Of a stretch of DNA of 64,000 nucleotides, positions 45,451 through 56,933 are shown in pieces (the stretch's first letter is position 1; every line of letters begins with the position of its first letter). The notes under the pieces were generated by a model. The model did no database searches. It had not been told where the DNA came from and saw only the letters and a list, made by a program, of their open reading frames with translations. The position numbers were made by a program, and so were the translations under genes. The stretch lies in assembly GCA_029215795.1 (NCBI GenBank), contig JARDYH010000005.1, positions 163,209,814 through 163,273,813 of the forward strand, read 5' to 3'. Source of the stretch: Anniella stebbinsi. Taxonomy: Eukaryota > Chordata > Lepidosauria > Squamata > Anniellidae.

Positions 45451-47301
45451 ATTCATTAAACAAAAAACCTACGGTTTACAAAAACAATGTTAAGGCTCTA
45501 CAGATTCCAACCAAGCACCAAAAAGCAGGGAAATTGGGAGTTAAGGCTCACAAGCCTTAAAGCCACATCCTCCCTAAGGAGGCAGAAAGTGCAAGTGAAA
45601 TTCTCATTCTCCCAAAGCAGATAAACCATGAGGACAGGGTGGAGAATATGATATGCAGAGGTGACTGTGGGATTGTGGAAAACTGATGATGAACAACTTA
45701 GGGCCACCAACTTCTCTCTTTTTTGTTTAGAGCAGTCCTTCCCCAACCTGGTGCCCTCCAAAGGTGTTGGACTACAACTCCCATCATTGCAAGTCAGTAT
45801 GTCCCATGGTCAGGAATGCTGGGACTTGTCATCTTAAAAATCTAGATATGCAATTTGATCTGCAGAGGTGACTGTGGGGTTGTGGGAAATGATAATGAAC
45901 AACTTAGGACCAGCTACTTCTCATTTCTTAGAGCATCTCCTTATGTTGAGAGTTGCAACCCAACACATTGGACAGGCACCAGGTTGGGGAATGTTGTTCA
46001 AGAACAAGGGAAGGCAGAATGTAGATCTCCAGATGTTTTGGAATTCAACTTGTAAAAGCCCCTATCAGCATGGGCAGTTATCGGGAATGCCGTGAGTTGA
46101 TGTCCAAATCATCAGGATAGATCTATTTTCTGCCCACATCTGTACTAAAGTATGATGTTTTCCAGCATTAAGATATGTGATCAATCAAGGAACTACAAAA
46201 GAGCTGCATCACTTTAAATAAACAGTCAAAACCAAATGAAACAACAATGAATGAATCTTGAATACCTAATCCAGATAGCCCTTCAGACATCAACATTAGT
46301 TTTCAACACATGGCATAGGATGTCTGTTTCTTGAATATCAGATAAAGGATTACTCTTACTTGTTCAGCAGTGTGAGATCAAAGACAGAGCTACCACCTAA
46401 TACTTTCATGCGTAAGTATTATTTTAAAATTAAGTATGAATTGATTTTTGTCTTCCCCGTAACACATAACATGGGAGTTACAGTGCAACACATCTGGAGA
46501 GCACCAGGCTGGAGAAGGTTGATTCCTATACATGTCTTCTCAGAGGCCAGTGCCACTGAATTCACTAGGGCTTTCTCCCAAGAGGTATAGGATTGCAAAC
46601 TAATCTCATCTGAAAGGTGTTCAAGACAGCCAAACTAAACCTCTTCTGCTCCACTGTTGCTTTGGTGAGATAATGTATTGTGGAGAGTGAACAGTATATT
46701 TTGTATAAATACATTTAAAGAGAAAGGCAGGATATTGACCAAAAGTTGAAAGTGCCTGGCCCATGCTCTGGTTCTAGATCTGTAATGAATAGTGCCCCTT
46801 TTGTTATCAAGAGTGCTGCTATATGCGAGATGTGTGTGAGAGAAAAATATTGGGCAGACCCTGTATTTGGTAAGGGTATGGAACAGCATTCTCCATCCTG
46901 CTGCCCTCCAGGTGTTTGAGATGACAAGTCCCAGCATTCCTGACCATGGGACATACTGACTTGCAATAATGGGAGTTGTAGTCCAACACCTTTGGAGGGC
47001 ACCAGGTTGGGGAAGGGCTGCTCTAAACGAAAAAAGAGAAGTAGGTGTCCCTAAGTTGTTCGTGATCAGTTTTCCACAACCCCACAGTCACCTCTGCATA
47101 TCATATTCTCCACCCTGTCCTCATGGTTTATCTGCTTTGGGAGAATGAGAATTTCACTTGCACTTTCTGCCTCCTTGGGGAGGATGTGGCGTTAAGGCTT
47201 AGGAGCCTTAACTCCCAATTTCCCTGCTTTTTGGTGCTTGGTTGGAATCTGTAGAGCCTTAACGTTGTTTTTGTAAACCGTAGGTTTTTTGTTTAATGAA
47301 T
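45451..47301. repeat. Foldback with about 382-bp arms
   Basis: The left arm 45451-45832 (attcattaaacaaaaaacct onward) reappears inverted at 46921-47301 (ending aggttttttgtttaatgaat), with few mismatches. The 1.09-kb spacer carries another partial copy of the arm interior (about 45858-45945, starting ctgcagaggtgactgtgggg) plus text without genes. Arms include the FB-type sequence, so an FB element was already inside them. The left arm abuts the (TA)n edge of unit B. Confidence 0.85.
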
Positions 47302-47474
47302 TTCATGGCTTTGTGTAACGGATGACTGGATATTATACAGTTGACAACCAAGCCAGCATCAGCCAGAATGTTATACCATCTTGACATCCAATATAAAATC
47401 AAAGCTAGTGTTATGTGTTGAACTCACTTTTAATATTAATAAATCAACCAAAATGCTTCCATCTCCCTCATTTT

Positions 47475-48165
47475 TAAAGATAAAGAGATGAAACCTGGCA
47501 TCATGGTAGCTCTTAAGTAGGGATATAGCTATGCCAAGTATGAAGCAGATCCGTTCATGCCTTGATTTTTAGGAATTTTTTAAAGTTCAAACATAAATCT
47601 CTTTGGGTTCCAGGACCTTGAACAGTACAAGTTTAAAAAATGAAATTAAAGATAAAGAGATGAAACTTGGCACCATGGTAGCTCTGAAGTAGGGATTTAG
47701 CCATGCCAAGTTGGAAGCAGATCCGTTCATCCCTTGATTTTTAGACATGTTTAAAACTTCAATTTAATTTTTTTAATTAACTAAAATGCTTACAATTCCA
47801 TCATTTTTAAAGATAAAGGGATGAAACTTGACAGCATGGTAGCTCTTAAGTAGGGATTGAGCCATGCCAAGTTGGAAGCAGATCTGTTTATGCCTTGAGT
47901 TTTAGGAATTTTTAAAACTTCAAACCCAATACTCCTCTTTGGGGTCTAGGGCCTTGAGCAGTATATTAAAAAGAAAGAAAGAAAGTAAAGATGAAGAGAT
48001 GAAACTTGGCACCTCTTAAGTAAGGCTTTAGCCATGCCAAGTTGAAAGCAGATTGGTTCATGCCTTGAATTTTAGGAAAAAAATTGAAGTCAAACTTTTT
48101 AAAAAAATATCCTAAAAATCAAGGCATGAACCAATCTGCTTCCAACTTGGCATGGCTCAATTCTA
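47475..48165. repeat. Diverged tandem array, unit about 165 bp, with inverted last copy
   Basis: Four copies begin near 47478, 47646, 47810 and 47988. Each carries gataaagagatgaaacttgg, gccatgccaagttggaagca and a tgccttgatttttagg end. The final piece, 48108-48160, is inverted (cctaaaaatcaaggcatgaa, ccaacttggcatggctcaat), so the array folds on itself. Function and family are unknown. Confidence 0.8.
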
Positions 48166-48177
48166 GGGTGACCACTA

Positions 48178-48245
48178 GGGTGTGGCCTAGTGGCTAAAGT
48201 GCTGGACTGGGAGCTGAGAGATCTGGGTTCTACTCCCCACTTCGG
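48178..48245 (+). repeat. tRNA-like SINE head
   Basis: tggcctagtggctaaagtgc (A-box-like) and gggttctactcccc (B-box-like) form a polymerase III head that adjoins L2 sequence. No complete tRNA fold is present. Confidence 0.6.
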
Positions 48246-48990
48246 TTGGTGGCCCAGCTACGTCCCTATCTGGACAGGGATAACCTGGCTTCAGTTGTCC
48301 ATGCTCTGGTAACCTCAAAGTTAAATTACTGCAATGCACTCTACGTGGGGCTGCCTTTGAAGGTGGTTCGGAAGCTGCAGCTTGTGCAAAATGCAGCGGC
48401 CAGATTGATAACTGGAACCAGTAGGTTCGAACATATAAGACCTACTCTGGCCCGCTTGCATTGGCTGCCTGTATGTTTCCGAGCCCGGTTCAAGGTGCTG
48501 GTTTTAACCTATAAAGCCTTACACGGCTTGGGACCACAATACCTGATGGAACGCCTTTCCCGACATGAACTTACCCGAACACTACGTTCAACATCTAAGG
48601 CCCTCCTCCGAGTGCCTCCTCCGAGGGAAGCTCGGAGGTCGGCAACAAGAGAGAGGGCCTTCTCTGTGGTGGCTCCCCAATTGTGGAACGATCTCCCCGA
48701 CGAGGCCCGCCTGGCGCCAACATTGTTATCTTTTCGGCGCCAGGTCAAGACTTTCCTGTTCTCTCAGGCATTTGGCAATATTTGAGGAGCCTGGGTTTGT
48801 TTTGTTTTTGTAGTTTTTTGAAGTGTTGAAGTGGTTTTTAAATGTACAGATTGTGTGTATGTTGTATGTTTTTGCTGTTTTAATTTTTGTATATTGTTTT
48901 TAATTGTTTTTAATCCTATGTAAACCGCCCAGAGAGCTTCAGCTATGGGGCGGTATACAAATGTAATAAATAAATAAATAATACAATAAT
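48246..48990 (+). mobile_element. L2 LINE 3' end
   Basis: A 179-codon open frame reads LVTSKLNYCNALYVGLPLKV, LQLVQNAAARLITG, LARLHWLPVCFRARFKVLVL, TYKALHGLGPQYL and ATRERAFSVVAPQLWNDLPD, typical of the reverse-transcriptase C-terminus of L2-clade LINEs. The 3' UTR ends aaccgcccagagagcttcag and a ataaataaataa tail. The copy is 5'-truncated but uninterrupted, hence fairly young. A tRNA-like SINE head joins its 5' edge, a pattern also seen in SINEs that borrow LINE tails. Confidence 0.9.
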
Positions 48991-49010
48991 AAAATAGACA
49001 CAAATAAATT

Positions 49011-49048
49011 GAGGTCAAACGCGTTTCGCCAATTCTTCTTCAGTGACC
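49011..49048 (-). ncRNA. Hammerhead-like motif in PLE
   Basis: Read on the minus strand, a GGTCA arm and a TGACC arm enclose CTGAAGA and then GAAAC. This is the conserved core order of hammerhead ribozymes, which are known in Penelope-like elements (Cervera and de la Pena). Stem III would be a single C-G pair closing a two-base loop, also usual in PLE versions. Stem II (agaattggc) pairs poorly, so activity is doubtful. Confidence 0.5.
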
Positions 49049-49656
49049 TTATCTAAGAATACAAACACATAAGAACAAAAATTACAATCACATACACTAT
49101 ATAGTGAGAAAGGGAAATAATAGATTTAGCTAAAAGCACTTTTTTACCTGCCATGGATTACAACACCAATAACTGCATATCACTATATAATGGCCTGGGC
49201 TTTCTTATATAAATAGCCACAATACTGCTTCTTTTCTTAAGATGTACAGCGCTATCTAGAGACAAAATTAAATCCCCATTTAAACAACCATAAAAGAAGT
49301 ACAAATACCAAAATACATTTAAACACAGAACTAATAAAATAAATTTACATTCTCTCTCCATGTTCCCACATTTCCATCTTACTGCAGCTGGCGTTAAAGT
49401 TAGCTATTATCAACACAGCTTTTATATTAGAGATAACCAGCCACTCCTTTCCTAGCAATCAACTGCTCAATTAGGCTCAAATAGCCCTGTAATTACTACG
49501 GTAGCCGTTACCTTACCAATTACAATGATTAAAAGCAATATATATCCCTTTCTCAAAAAAGAAGGTTACAATCCATTGATATATAATATAAAATAATACA
49601 TACAAGCATACAATTGCAAATACATTTGTTACAACAACAAGGACCAATTGCACTCC

Positions 49657-52292
49657 TCATTTAACCCTTTTGGCGTTACTGTTTTTAAAGTAAAAATCCA
49701 AAACATTTCTCCTCAGTTTATATTCCAGTTCGGCTCCTAATCCCCTCACTTTTTCAATAACAAAAAATTTTAGATCCTCCACCGAGTGGTTCATTTCAAT
49801 AAAATGATTCACTAAAGGTGCCTGTACCCTGCCTCGTTTTATGCAGCTTTTGTGTTCGCTAATTCTGATTTTGATCTTTCTGGTTGTCATCTCTACATAT
49901 AGCATTCTACAGGAGCATTGAATGATGTAAATCACCCATTCTGAATTTCAATTAAAGAAATCCCTAAGGATATATTTATGGTTGTCCACTGGATTATAGA
50001 ATTCTTTAAGGTGTTCACTATTACTGCAAACAGTGCATTGAAAGCAAGGAAAATGACCTCGTGTTCTCTGATGGGTGGAATCTTTTGTTTTTAAAGAGCT
50101 ATGCACCAGTCTATCCTTCAAGTTCTTAGCACGTTTAAATACAAATCTAGGTAAGGAATCACATCCTGGTATTCCCTCTAATAAACCCCAATATTTACAT
50201 AAGGCTTCCTGGGCTGATCTAGATTGTCCATCAAATGTAATTGGGATGAGCATCCCATTCTCCTGTTTTCTCTCATTCTTCTCGGAAAATAAACTTTTAC
50301 ATTCCACTTTTCTCACTTTTAGCCAAGCCTGTTTCAATTTCCTAAGTAGATAACCTCTGATTTTAAATTGTTCAATCATTAATTTTGCTTGTCTCCTTAC
50401 ATCCGTCTCCTTACATCCGTCTCCTTACAGTAGGTGTCCGTGTAAATAGATAGGTCATCCTTAATAATCCACAAGTCCAAAAAGTTGATTCTAAGCCCAT
50501 CGTACTTCATATCGAATTTTATAGTATTATGTACACTGTTCAAATATACTTTAAATTTCTCCAACTCCTCAATACTGCCTTGCCAAATTAAAAAAATATC
50601 ATCAAGGTATCTTTTATAATAGGAAATATTATTCCGAAAGATATTATCTTGATTATTTATGTATGTACGTTCAAAATTATCCATGAAGAGGTTTGCCAAT
50701 TCTGGGGCAAATTTACATCCCATTGCTGTACCCGATTTTTGCCAATAAAAATTTCCTTGAAATGTAAAGTAATTCTTTTTCAAGGCTATTTCAGCCAAGT
50801 TGCACAGGAAACTAGTGGGTGGATATTGCCAATTCGTTCTTTTATAAAGAGTGGACTCAATAATTTCCATAGCCTCTTCATGGATGATATTTGTGTACAA
50901 TGATGCTACATCTAGGGTAACAAACAGACAATCCCTTGAGGGTAATCTAATCTTGTCCAGACATTCTAAAAGATGACCTGTATCTTTGAGGTAAGTTGGA
51001 ATGATAGGAATAAATGTTTTTTTTAAAAAAATCCACATATTCTGCCAATGGTTCCAAAATGGATCCACAGCCCGAAACAATGGGCCTTCCAGGTACTGGG
51101 AAGACTCCTTTATGAATCTTGGGTAATAAATAAAAAGCTGGTGTTCTCTCGTCAGATTGTAATAAAAAATCAGATGTGCTTTTATCTATATACCCCCCCC
51201 CCCCATCAATCCTTCTTCAACTATTTGTGCGATTAATTTTTTAATATCTGTTTTGGGGTCAACAGGGCATAGTGAGTAATGTTCGGGCACACTGAGTTGT
51301 CTACAAGCTTCCCTAATGTAGTCTTCTATCCCCCAGGCCACTATTGCTCCCCCCTTGTCAGCTGGTTTAAATACCAAATTGTCCATCTCACACAATTGAT
51401 CCAAAGCTAGTTTCTCCGGTTTAGTCAAGTTGTGCCAAACCCTATGATCATTGTACTGAATCTTATCTAATTCTTTCAGCACCATGTTTTTGAATGCCAA
51501 TATATTACAATTTGACGTAGTTGGGTAAAATGTGGATTTGGGTCTAAATATTCTCCCCTCATTATACACTCTCCCTTGTTTGTTGTTAAACCAATTAGCG
51601 AGCCTAATTTTCCTAAATGCCCTTTGTACTTCAATCATTGACTGAAAAGAATTATGCCTTGGAGTAGGTACAAAGGATAAACCTTTTTTAAGAACCTGTG
51701 TCTGAACCTCAGTAAACCTTACAGTGGATAAATTGACTATCGATTGATCCTGGATATTTTCCTTGTAGGGTATCTCCCTCCTATACCTTGTCTCCTCTGC
51801 TTTTTCTGTCCTTTGTTTTGATGCGTGTCCAAAAAAGATCATGTAGGTAAGGGCCTTAAGTTGACCGGGGAAGCATTTCCATAAGAATGGCTACTTTGAC
51901 CTTCCTCTGGACTGGTAAGGTTATCTCCAGATTCACTAGCAAAGGAAACTGATTTTTTCGGGGTATATCTGAGGTTTCTTCCAATTATATACCCTATTCT
52001 CCTGATAGTCTTTCAAGTCTCGTTGGAATTTCCTGAATTTTAAGTTCTTAAGTTCCGAAGCTGATTTCTCAAGATCCCTGTTCATTTGTATTAATTTGTC
52101 CTGAAAAGCCCTATCCCCTATGGTGCTTTTGATCTCCTTCTGTATTTTATCTAGCTCCGCCTCATGTTTGGACATTTCTATTCTTGATGTTTCAATCAAC
52201 AAGATCATAAGATCCATTGAACACTTGTTAAGAATAGCAAACCACTTGTTTCTAAAGGGTTCATTGCTCAGAAACATGCCTGGTTCCTTCAA
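49657..52292 (-). pseudogene. PLE polyprotein (RT + GIY-YIG), broken
   Basis: The N-terminal 52292-51936 piece has KHEAELDKIQKEIKS-type helices. RT1 follows (51842-51186) with NLTKPEKLALDQLCEMDNLV and KPADKGGA. The catalytic RT part (51080-50397) has LFVTLDVASLYTNI, GTAMGCKFAPELANLFM and the active-site YLDD in KRYLDDIFLIW. The linker (50379-49948) has HFPCFQCTVC. The GIY-YIG part (49935-49657) has VIYIIQCSCRMLYVEMTTRK, ISEHKS and NHF; the usual YVG is YVE. Breaks seen: a frame change between 51936 and 51842, a long G run at about 51191-51203 with stops, a 14-bp tandem triplication near 50391-50428 that shifts frame, and a TGA at about 49950 where a cysteine codon is expected. Confidence 0.88.
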
Positions 52293-52320
52293 TATTCTAA
52301 GACATCTTGATATCCTCTGA

Positions 52321-52960
52321 TTCCTACAATAGTCTGCACAACAGCTACATCACCTTCCCTCATGGCTTTCAATCACTTTTCCCCCAGTCTACTCCCCCAG
52401 TCTAGGGGTGGGCCTAAGGTTGATCTCCAGCTGTTTTGGACTTCAGCTTTCAGAAGCCCCTGCAGGGCCACAGATCAGAAATGCTAGGAATTGAAGGTTA
52501 TAGGAACAGAAGTTCAACACCTCTGAGGGCAGTAGGTTGAGGAAGGCTGTCCTAGCCTAAACCACTTTGAAATCTTACACATTACCCTTCTCTCTCCCAC
52601 CTCCACTGTGCTTTATTTATGTTCACATATTGGCATCCTTGAGCAGCATCTGGGAACCAGGGAAGACCTACGATAAGCCCCAGCTGCTGCCATGCTGTTT
52701 TACACTATGAACTGGAAGTTGATTTGACTTCCAGGGCTTTGTGTAGTGGTGGGGAAACCATGGTGGCTGCCATGTTTCCCCACACAATGCTCTAGAAGTC
52801 AATGCATCTCCAAGATCTGTGTATTGAAAAACACACGACATCTACTGGCAGGAGCTCCCCAGGGCCCCATGCAAACGGGGTGGGGTGGGGAGACCACACT
52901 TTTAGGAGGATGGCCTTCTAAATGGCACTTTGCCAAGGACCCCACAGTCTTCAAGAGAGC
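52321..52960. other. No gene recognised; contains one FB repeat
   Basis: The FB-family repeat lies at about 52425-52530 (ttttggacttcagctttcag to ctaggaattgaaggtt, degraded). The rest carries no exon or LINE text I can identify. Confidence 0.4.
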
Positions 52961-53200
52961 ACTCCACAGTGGTTAGGAGAATTGAGCTGTGAACCAGGAA
53001 GTATCTGGTTGAAATCTCATCTCAGCCACCTGATCTCTTTAAGTAGCTTTTGGCAAACCGTTATTCTCTTACTTTTGGACACCTCTCCACCCCCATGCCA
53101 GCAGTCTACAATATGAGGATGCTGATACTGACCTAACTTACAAGGCGTTTGTAAGGATCATGATGAGTTTGTGTCAAACACTGAACACTCCAAAAATGGC
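52960..53200 (+). repeat. MIR SINE
   Basis: cagtggttaggagaattgag, then gttgaaatctcatctcagcc, tttaagtagcttttggcaaa and a final caatatgaggatgctgatac with ggcgtttgtaaggatcatga follow the MIR consensus in order. Confidence 0.75.
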
Positions 53201-53299
53201 TATATAAAGGCAAGCATTACTCATTTGCTACCATGGGACTGTCCTTGTCTGCATATTGTACCCCAGGAACAGGTAGAAATTATATCATCATATGGGTGT

Positions 53300-54520
53300 C
53301 CCTGCCAGTATGGTGGGAGTTGATATCCAAAATATCTGGATATCTATTTTCTGCCCACTTTACCGCCCATTAGCCAAAGCTCTCAAGGTGGTTCATGATA
53401 TAGAGCACAAGCCAGGGTTCCCCAACCTTTTTGGACCCATGGGCACATTTGGGAATTTGAGAAACTGCTGTGGGCGCCACCACAAAATGGCTCCCATGGA
53501 GGATCTGGCTAGTCATATAATGGTTGCTGTGGGGCCTAGCTAGCCAAAAGAGGGATGGAGAGACCTAGCAAAGTAGAGGGGAGAGAAACAGCAAGTCTGA
53601 AGAGCTGGCAGGGAGAGAAAGTGCTGTGCTAGGAGCTAGGAAGGGAGAGAAATAGCAAGGAAAGGGGTTGAGTAGAGAGAATTTCCAAGGCTGGGGTGGA
53701 GAGATAGAAACCAAACAGGTGGAAGAAGGCCAAATGGGCAGAAGAAGATTAGGTGGAGCCAGGAAGAAACTCCGAGCTGAACAGCTGATATGTGTCAGGT
53801 TTGGGAAAAGGAAGGAAAACATGGAGCCCTAACATTTTTCAAAGTTTGTTTGTTTGTTTGTTTGTTTGTTTGTTTTTATAAGGAGGGCAGGGAATGAAGA
53901 GCTTTGTGGGCACCAGCAGAGGTCCCTGTGGTGTCACATTGGCAACTCCTCGTATAAACACTATAGAGGAAAAGTGTGGTTTCTGTGTTCTACACAGAGC
54001 CTAGCATGTTCTGACTTAAATAGTCGTAGTTGTAGTGACTCATCCTTCACCTACCCTCAGTGATTTTTCCCCTTTTGCAACCCAGCACTATGTAACGTAG
54101 GCAGGAAGACAGAGGCCAGACAAGGCAGCGGAGCTAGTCCAAAGCTTCTGCATTCTCGAACTGCCAGGCTTGCAATCGATGTTTAGTGGCGAGTCATCAC
54201 AAATGATATAAAACTACCGGAAGCGTCTAAAACTAAAATTAAAGTGCGTGAACCTCTTTGTCAGCACAGCAGCAGTTCTTTCAATGAAACAGACACCAGA
54301 AAAAGGCCATCGTGTCAGTCGTCCAAGATCTCTTGTTCAAATGCAACTCTAACCATGAAACGGCATTAATCAACCTTCCCCAACAGGGGCCCCTCCAGAT
54401 GTGTCGGACTATAACTCCCATTATCCCAAACCACTATGGCCAAAGCCTTATGCCAGTTGGGGTGAGGGGAATCAAACACAGCTGGACTCCAGACTGAGGG
54501 AGGCTGATACGAATAGTTGC
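53300..54520. other. Mixed repeats, no gene
   Basis: A LINE-linked remnant lies at about 53355-53400 (taccgcccattagccaaagc). The abundant ggttccccaacctttttgga text follows, then a purine-rich stretch (53555-53800), a (TTTG)n run at 53846-53876, and an FB repeat at about 54380-54495. No coding signal stands out. Confidence 0.4.
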
Positions 54521-54525
54521 AGGCT

Positions 54526-54572
54526 TTCCTCCCTCCCTCCCTCCCTCCCTCTCCCTCTCTTTCTCTCTCAGG
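54526..54572. repeat. (CTCC)n / (CT)n microsatellite
   Basis: A ctccctccctccctccct run grades into CT-rich text. Confidence 0.9.
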
Positions 54573-54854
54573 TTGAGTGAATTGGTGTGAAGTTGGGACA
54601 GAAACATTCCAGCAGGGGGGAAAAAGGATGGCACCAGTCTCAAACCGAGAACCTCACCCCCCCCCCCACTGTTAAGGATTGGGATCAGGGGGTGAAGCTT
54701 GGGGAGATTGGGGAGGCAGCGGGAGAGGGGCAGGTGGAACCCAGAGATCCAACAGATCCTCTATTGGGTCTGACCCCCCCCCCTCTGTTTCTAGAGGCAG
54801 AGCTGGGGAAAAAGGGATGAGGGGGGGTGCTGAGGGCGAGGTTGGAACAACTGA

Positions 54855-55247
54855 TCAACCGGACTGAAGAATGTTTCGCAGCTTAGTAGCTTGTGCTTTT
54901 TGAGATTCCGCTTCTGCCTTATGGGCTTCTCTGTCTGTCTTCAGCGCTTCATTATTTGCTTTTTGGGAGGCAATTATTGATTTGAGTTTTCTTGTTTGGG
55001 CTTCTGCCTCCCAGAGGGACAACGCTGTCAATTGGGCTGGATGAAAGACTTCAATGTTCTCACGCAGGTAGCGCAAGACATCGAGGTTAAAACTTCCATT
55101 GATGGGGAAACGTCTCTCTGGTTGGTCTCTTGTGTAGGAATTCTATTTCTTGACATATTTGACTGATTTAGGATCAAAAGTAGTGCACATAAAATTTGAA
55201 GGAGAATTTTTGTCAAATTTAGTGCACTTGGATGTGCTTTTCCCCAT
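54855..55247 (-). pseudogene. LTR-retroelement gag-like N-terminal remnant
   Basis: A frame starting with Met-Gly (as in myristoylated retroviral Gag) at 55247 runs leftward. After one in-frame TAG at 55143-55145 it continues into a helical, charged region with heptad-like character (about 54870-54990) and ends at a stop. No capsid, protease or polymerase follows, so the element is broken off here. It lies just inside a primer site and LTR-like sequence (55680 onward), which supports retroelement origin. Whether it is an endogenous retrovirus or a Ty3/gypsy-type element is open. Confidence 0.45.
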
Positions 55248-55679
55248 CTTTAACGATGTGGTTAATTCCAATTATGCCAAATTTGTCCTTCAGGTTTTTT
55301 CTATTCTACTCTTAGCCTCATAACTCCACTTATGGAGTGCGGCTTCTATGTTTCTCTTTTTCTTAATCTTGCCCGGGTACTTACACAAAACAAATTCTTA
55401 CACTTACATACTGATTCTAGTGGACTGGAAGGTTTTCAGAAACACACAGCACTCAAGGGGTGATGACCATCAAGTCCCTTAGCCTGTGATTTTCTTCTAG
55501 CAACACGAAGCCACTAAACCTCAGTCCCTGACTGGAGTGGAGGCCGCCTGTCTGGACGTGGGTAAGGGAATCCGTTCCCCAGCAGAATAAAGACCAGGGA
55601 CACGGCATGGACAGAGGGTGAAGTAAAAAAAATACTCACCGTGTCTTCCTGAGCACCGGGTTGTAACGCTGCTGCACGG

Positions 55680-56460
55680 ATCCCACTTCTGATACCAAAC
55701 TGTTAAGGAAATGTTCCCTAACTCTCAAATTGAAGAATCACCAGGAACAGGCAAAGTTCAGTCCAACAGGTCTATTCAAAACAACGTATGAAGGAGAGAG
55801 AAGTGGCACATGGGTAGTACCAAAGCTCTCTGAATCACAAAGACAAAACTGTTTCATTTATCTCTGTTACAGGCTTTGACGTCACATCCCTCCTGTGATG
55901 GATACATGCCAATAAATGTTTCAACTAAACAATATCTTAAACCTTAATAAAACAATATCTGGGGCATTTGACGCCTAAAAGTAATTTATTGTTTCCTGAT
56001 AACCTTCGATCACTGATACTTGGTGGTATTTGGTTACTCTAATGGACAGTATTTTTCCTTAGAAAGAACTGAAAATGTTTACATTGTAGGTGCCATCTTA
56101 TCTGTGAGATTGACTTGAGGGCTATTGAGTCATGTCTAATTTACAGTCTATTCAGAGGAAGAGATTGCGAGGCTTGGGTTATCGTGTTCTGTGTTTTTCC
56201 TCTGAAATGCTAGAATGTGAGGTGTGAACTTTAACCTGGTGCAGCGTAAAGTGTCTCTACTTCATCTTAAAATGTTTCTTAGAGGCTTGGGGAAAACCAG
56301 AGTTTCAGGTTTTGATTTTATATCAATGCCCAGATCAAAAGTCCTTATCACCACAAATAAACAGGTGAACCTCAAAAGGTGCTGAAGAGAAATTTCTCCT
56401 GCATTTGTACTCCAATTTTATAAGAGCTCCCCTGCATTTCAAGTATACTGTTCCCTTCAT
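55680..56460 (-). mobile_element. LTR-like sequence with tRNA-Leu-type primer site
   Basis: On the plus strand atcccacttctgatacca (55680-55697) is a near-perfect match to the 3' end of vertebrate tRNA-Leu, so its complement is a minus-strand primer-binding site. Three bases later tgttaagg begins what would be the inner end of the 5' LTR. Possible minus-strand signals are an AATAAA near 55985 and a TATA-like cttataaaattgg near 56420. The outer LTR end and any target duplication cannot be fixed, because the L1 lies within or beside it. Confidence 0.45.
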
Positions 56461-56933
56461 CAGAAACACTCATTTGGGGGGGCGTGGCCAAGCAGATCAT
56501 GGAGTGAGTCGCAAATCCTTCATCCTCCGAAAGAAGCAATGAATTAATTGTAAATTCCCTATCTTAAAAGCGTCCTCTGTTGCATTTAAGTCTGCTATGG
56601 AGAGGGGGAAGCTTGCCAAAGAGATTGCAGCTGGAATGAGATTTATGGCTTTATAACCGGCTCGGCAGAAGGGAGGAGACGGACCGACAGCTTTGTAGCA
56701 GTGCTGTGAAGGTAATTAAAAGACGTATTTATGATTGCGGGCTGAAGGCTGTAGAGAACAGAACGATTGCTAGCATTCAGAAAAGAGACTTTTAAGACTT
56801 TTAAGCTTTTAGACTCTGAAAGATTGCTAGCTGTATAACGGTCTGGCTGAGAAGCCCGAGGAGAAACGAAACTAAAAAAAAAAAAAAAAGCCGGAGGGAG
56901 AGAAAGAGACTTTGATTACTGGCTAGAAGTGGC

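Larger units (their letters stand above)
49011..52320 (-). mobile_element. Penelope-like element, nearly full-length, degraded
   Basis: The order on the minus strand is N-terminal coiled region, reverse transcriptase, linker, GIY-YIG endonuclease, then a 3' UTR with hammerhead-like text. PLEs copy themselves by target-primed reverse transcription and encode no integrase. At least four breaks mark it as inactive. There is no obvious second terminal copy upstream of 52320. Confidence 0.88.

Noticed and set aside
47475..48165. CRISPR-like array
   Set aside because: The units are about 165 bp, lack constant repeat-spacer structure, and the genome is eukaryotic.
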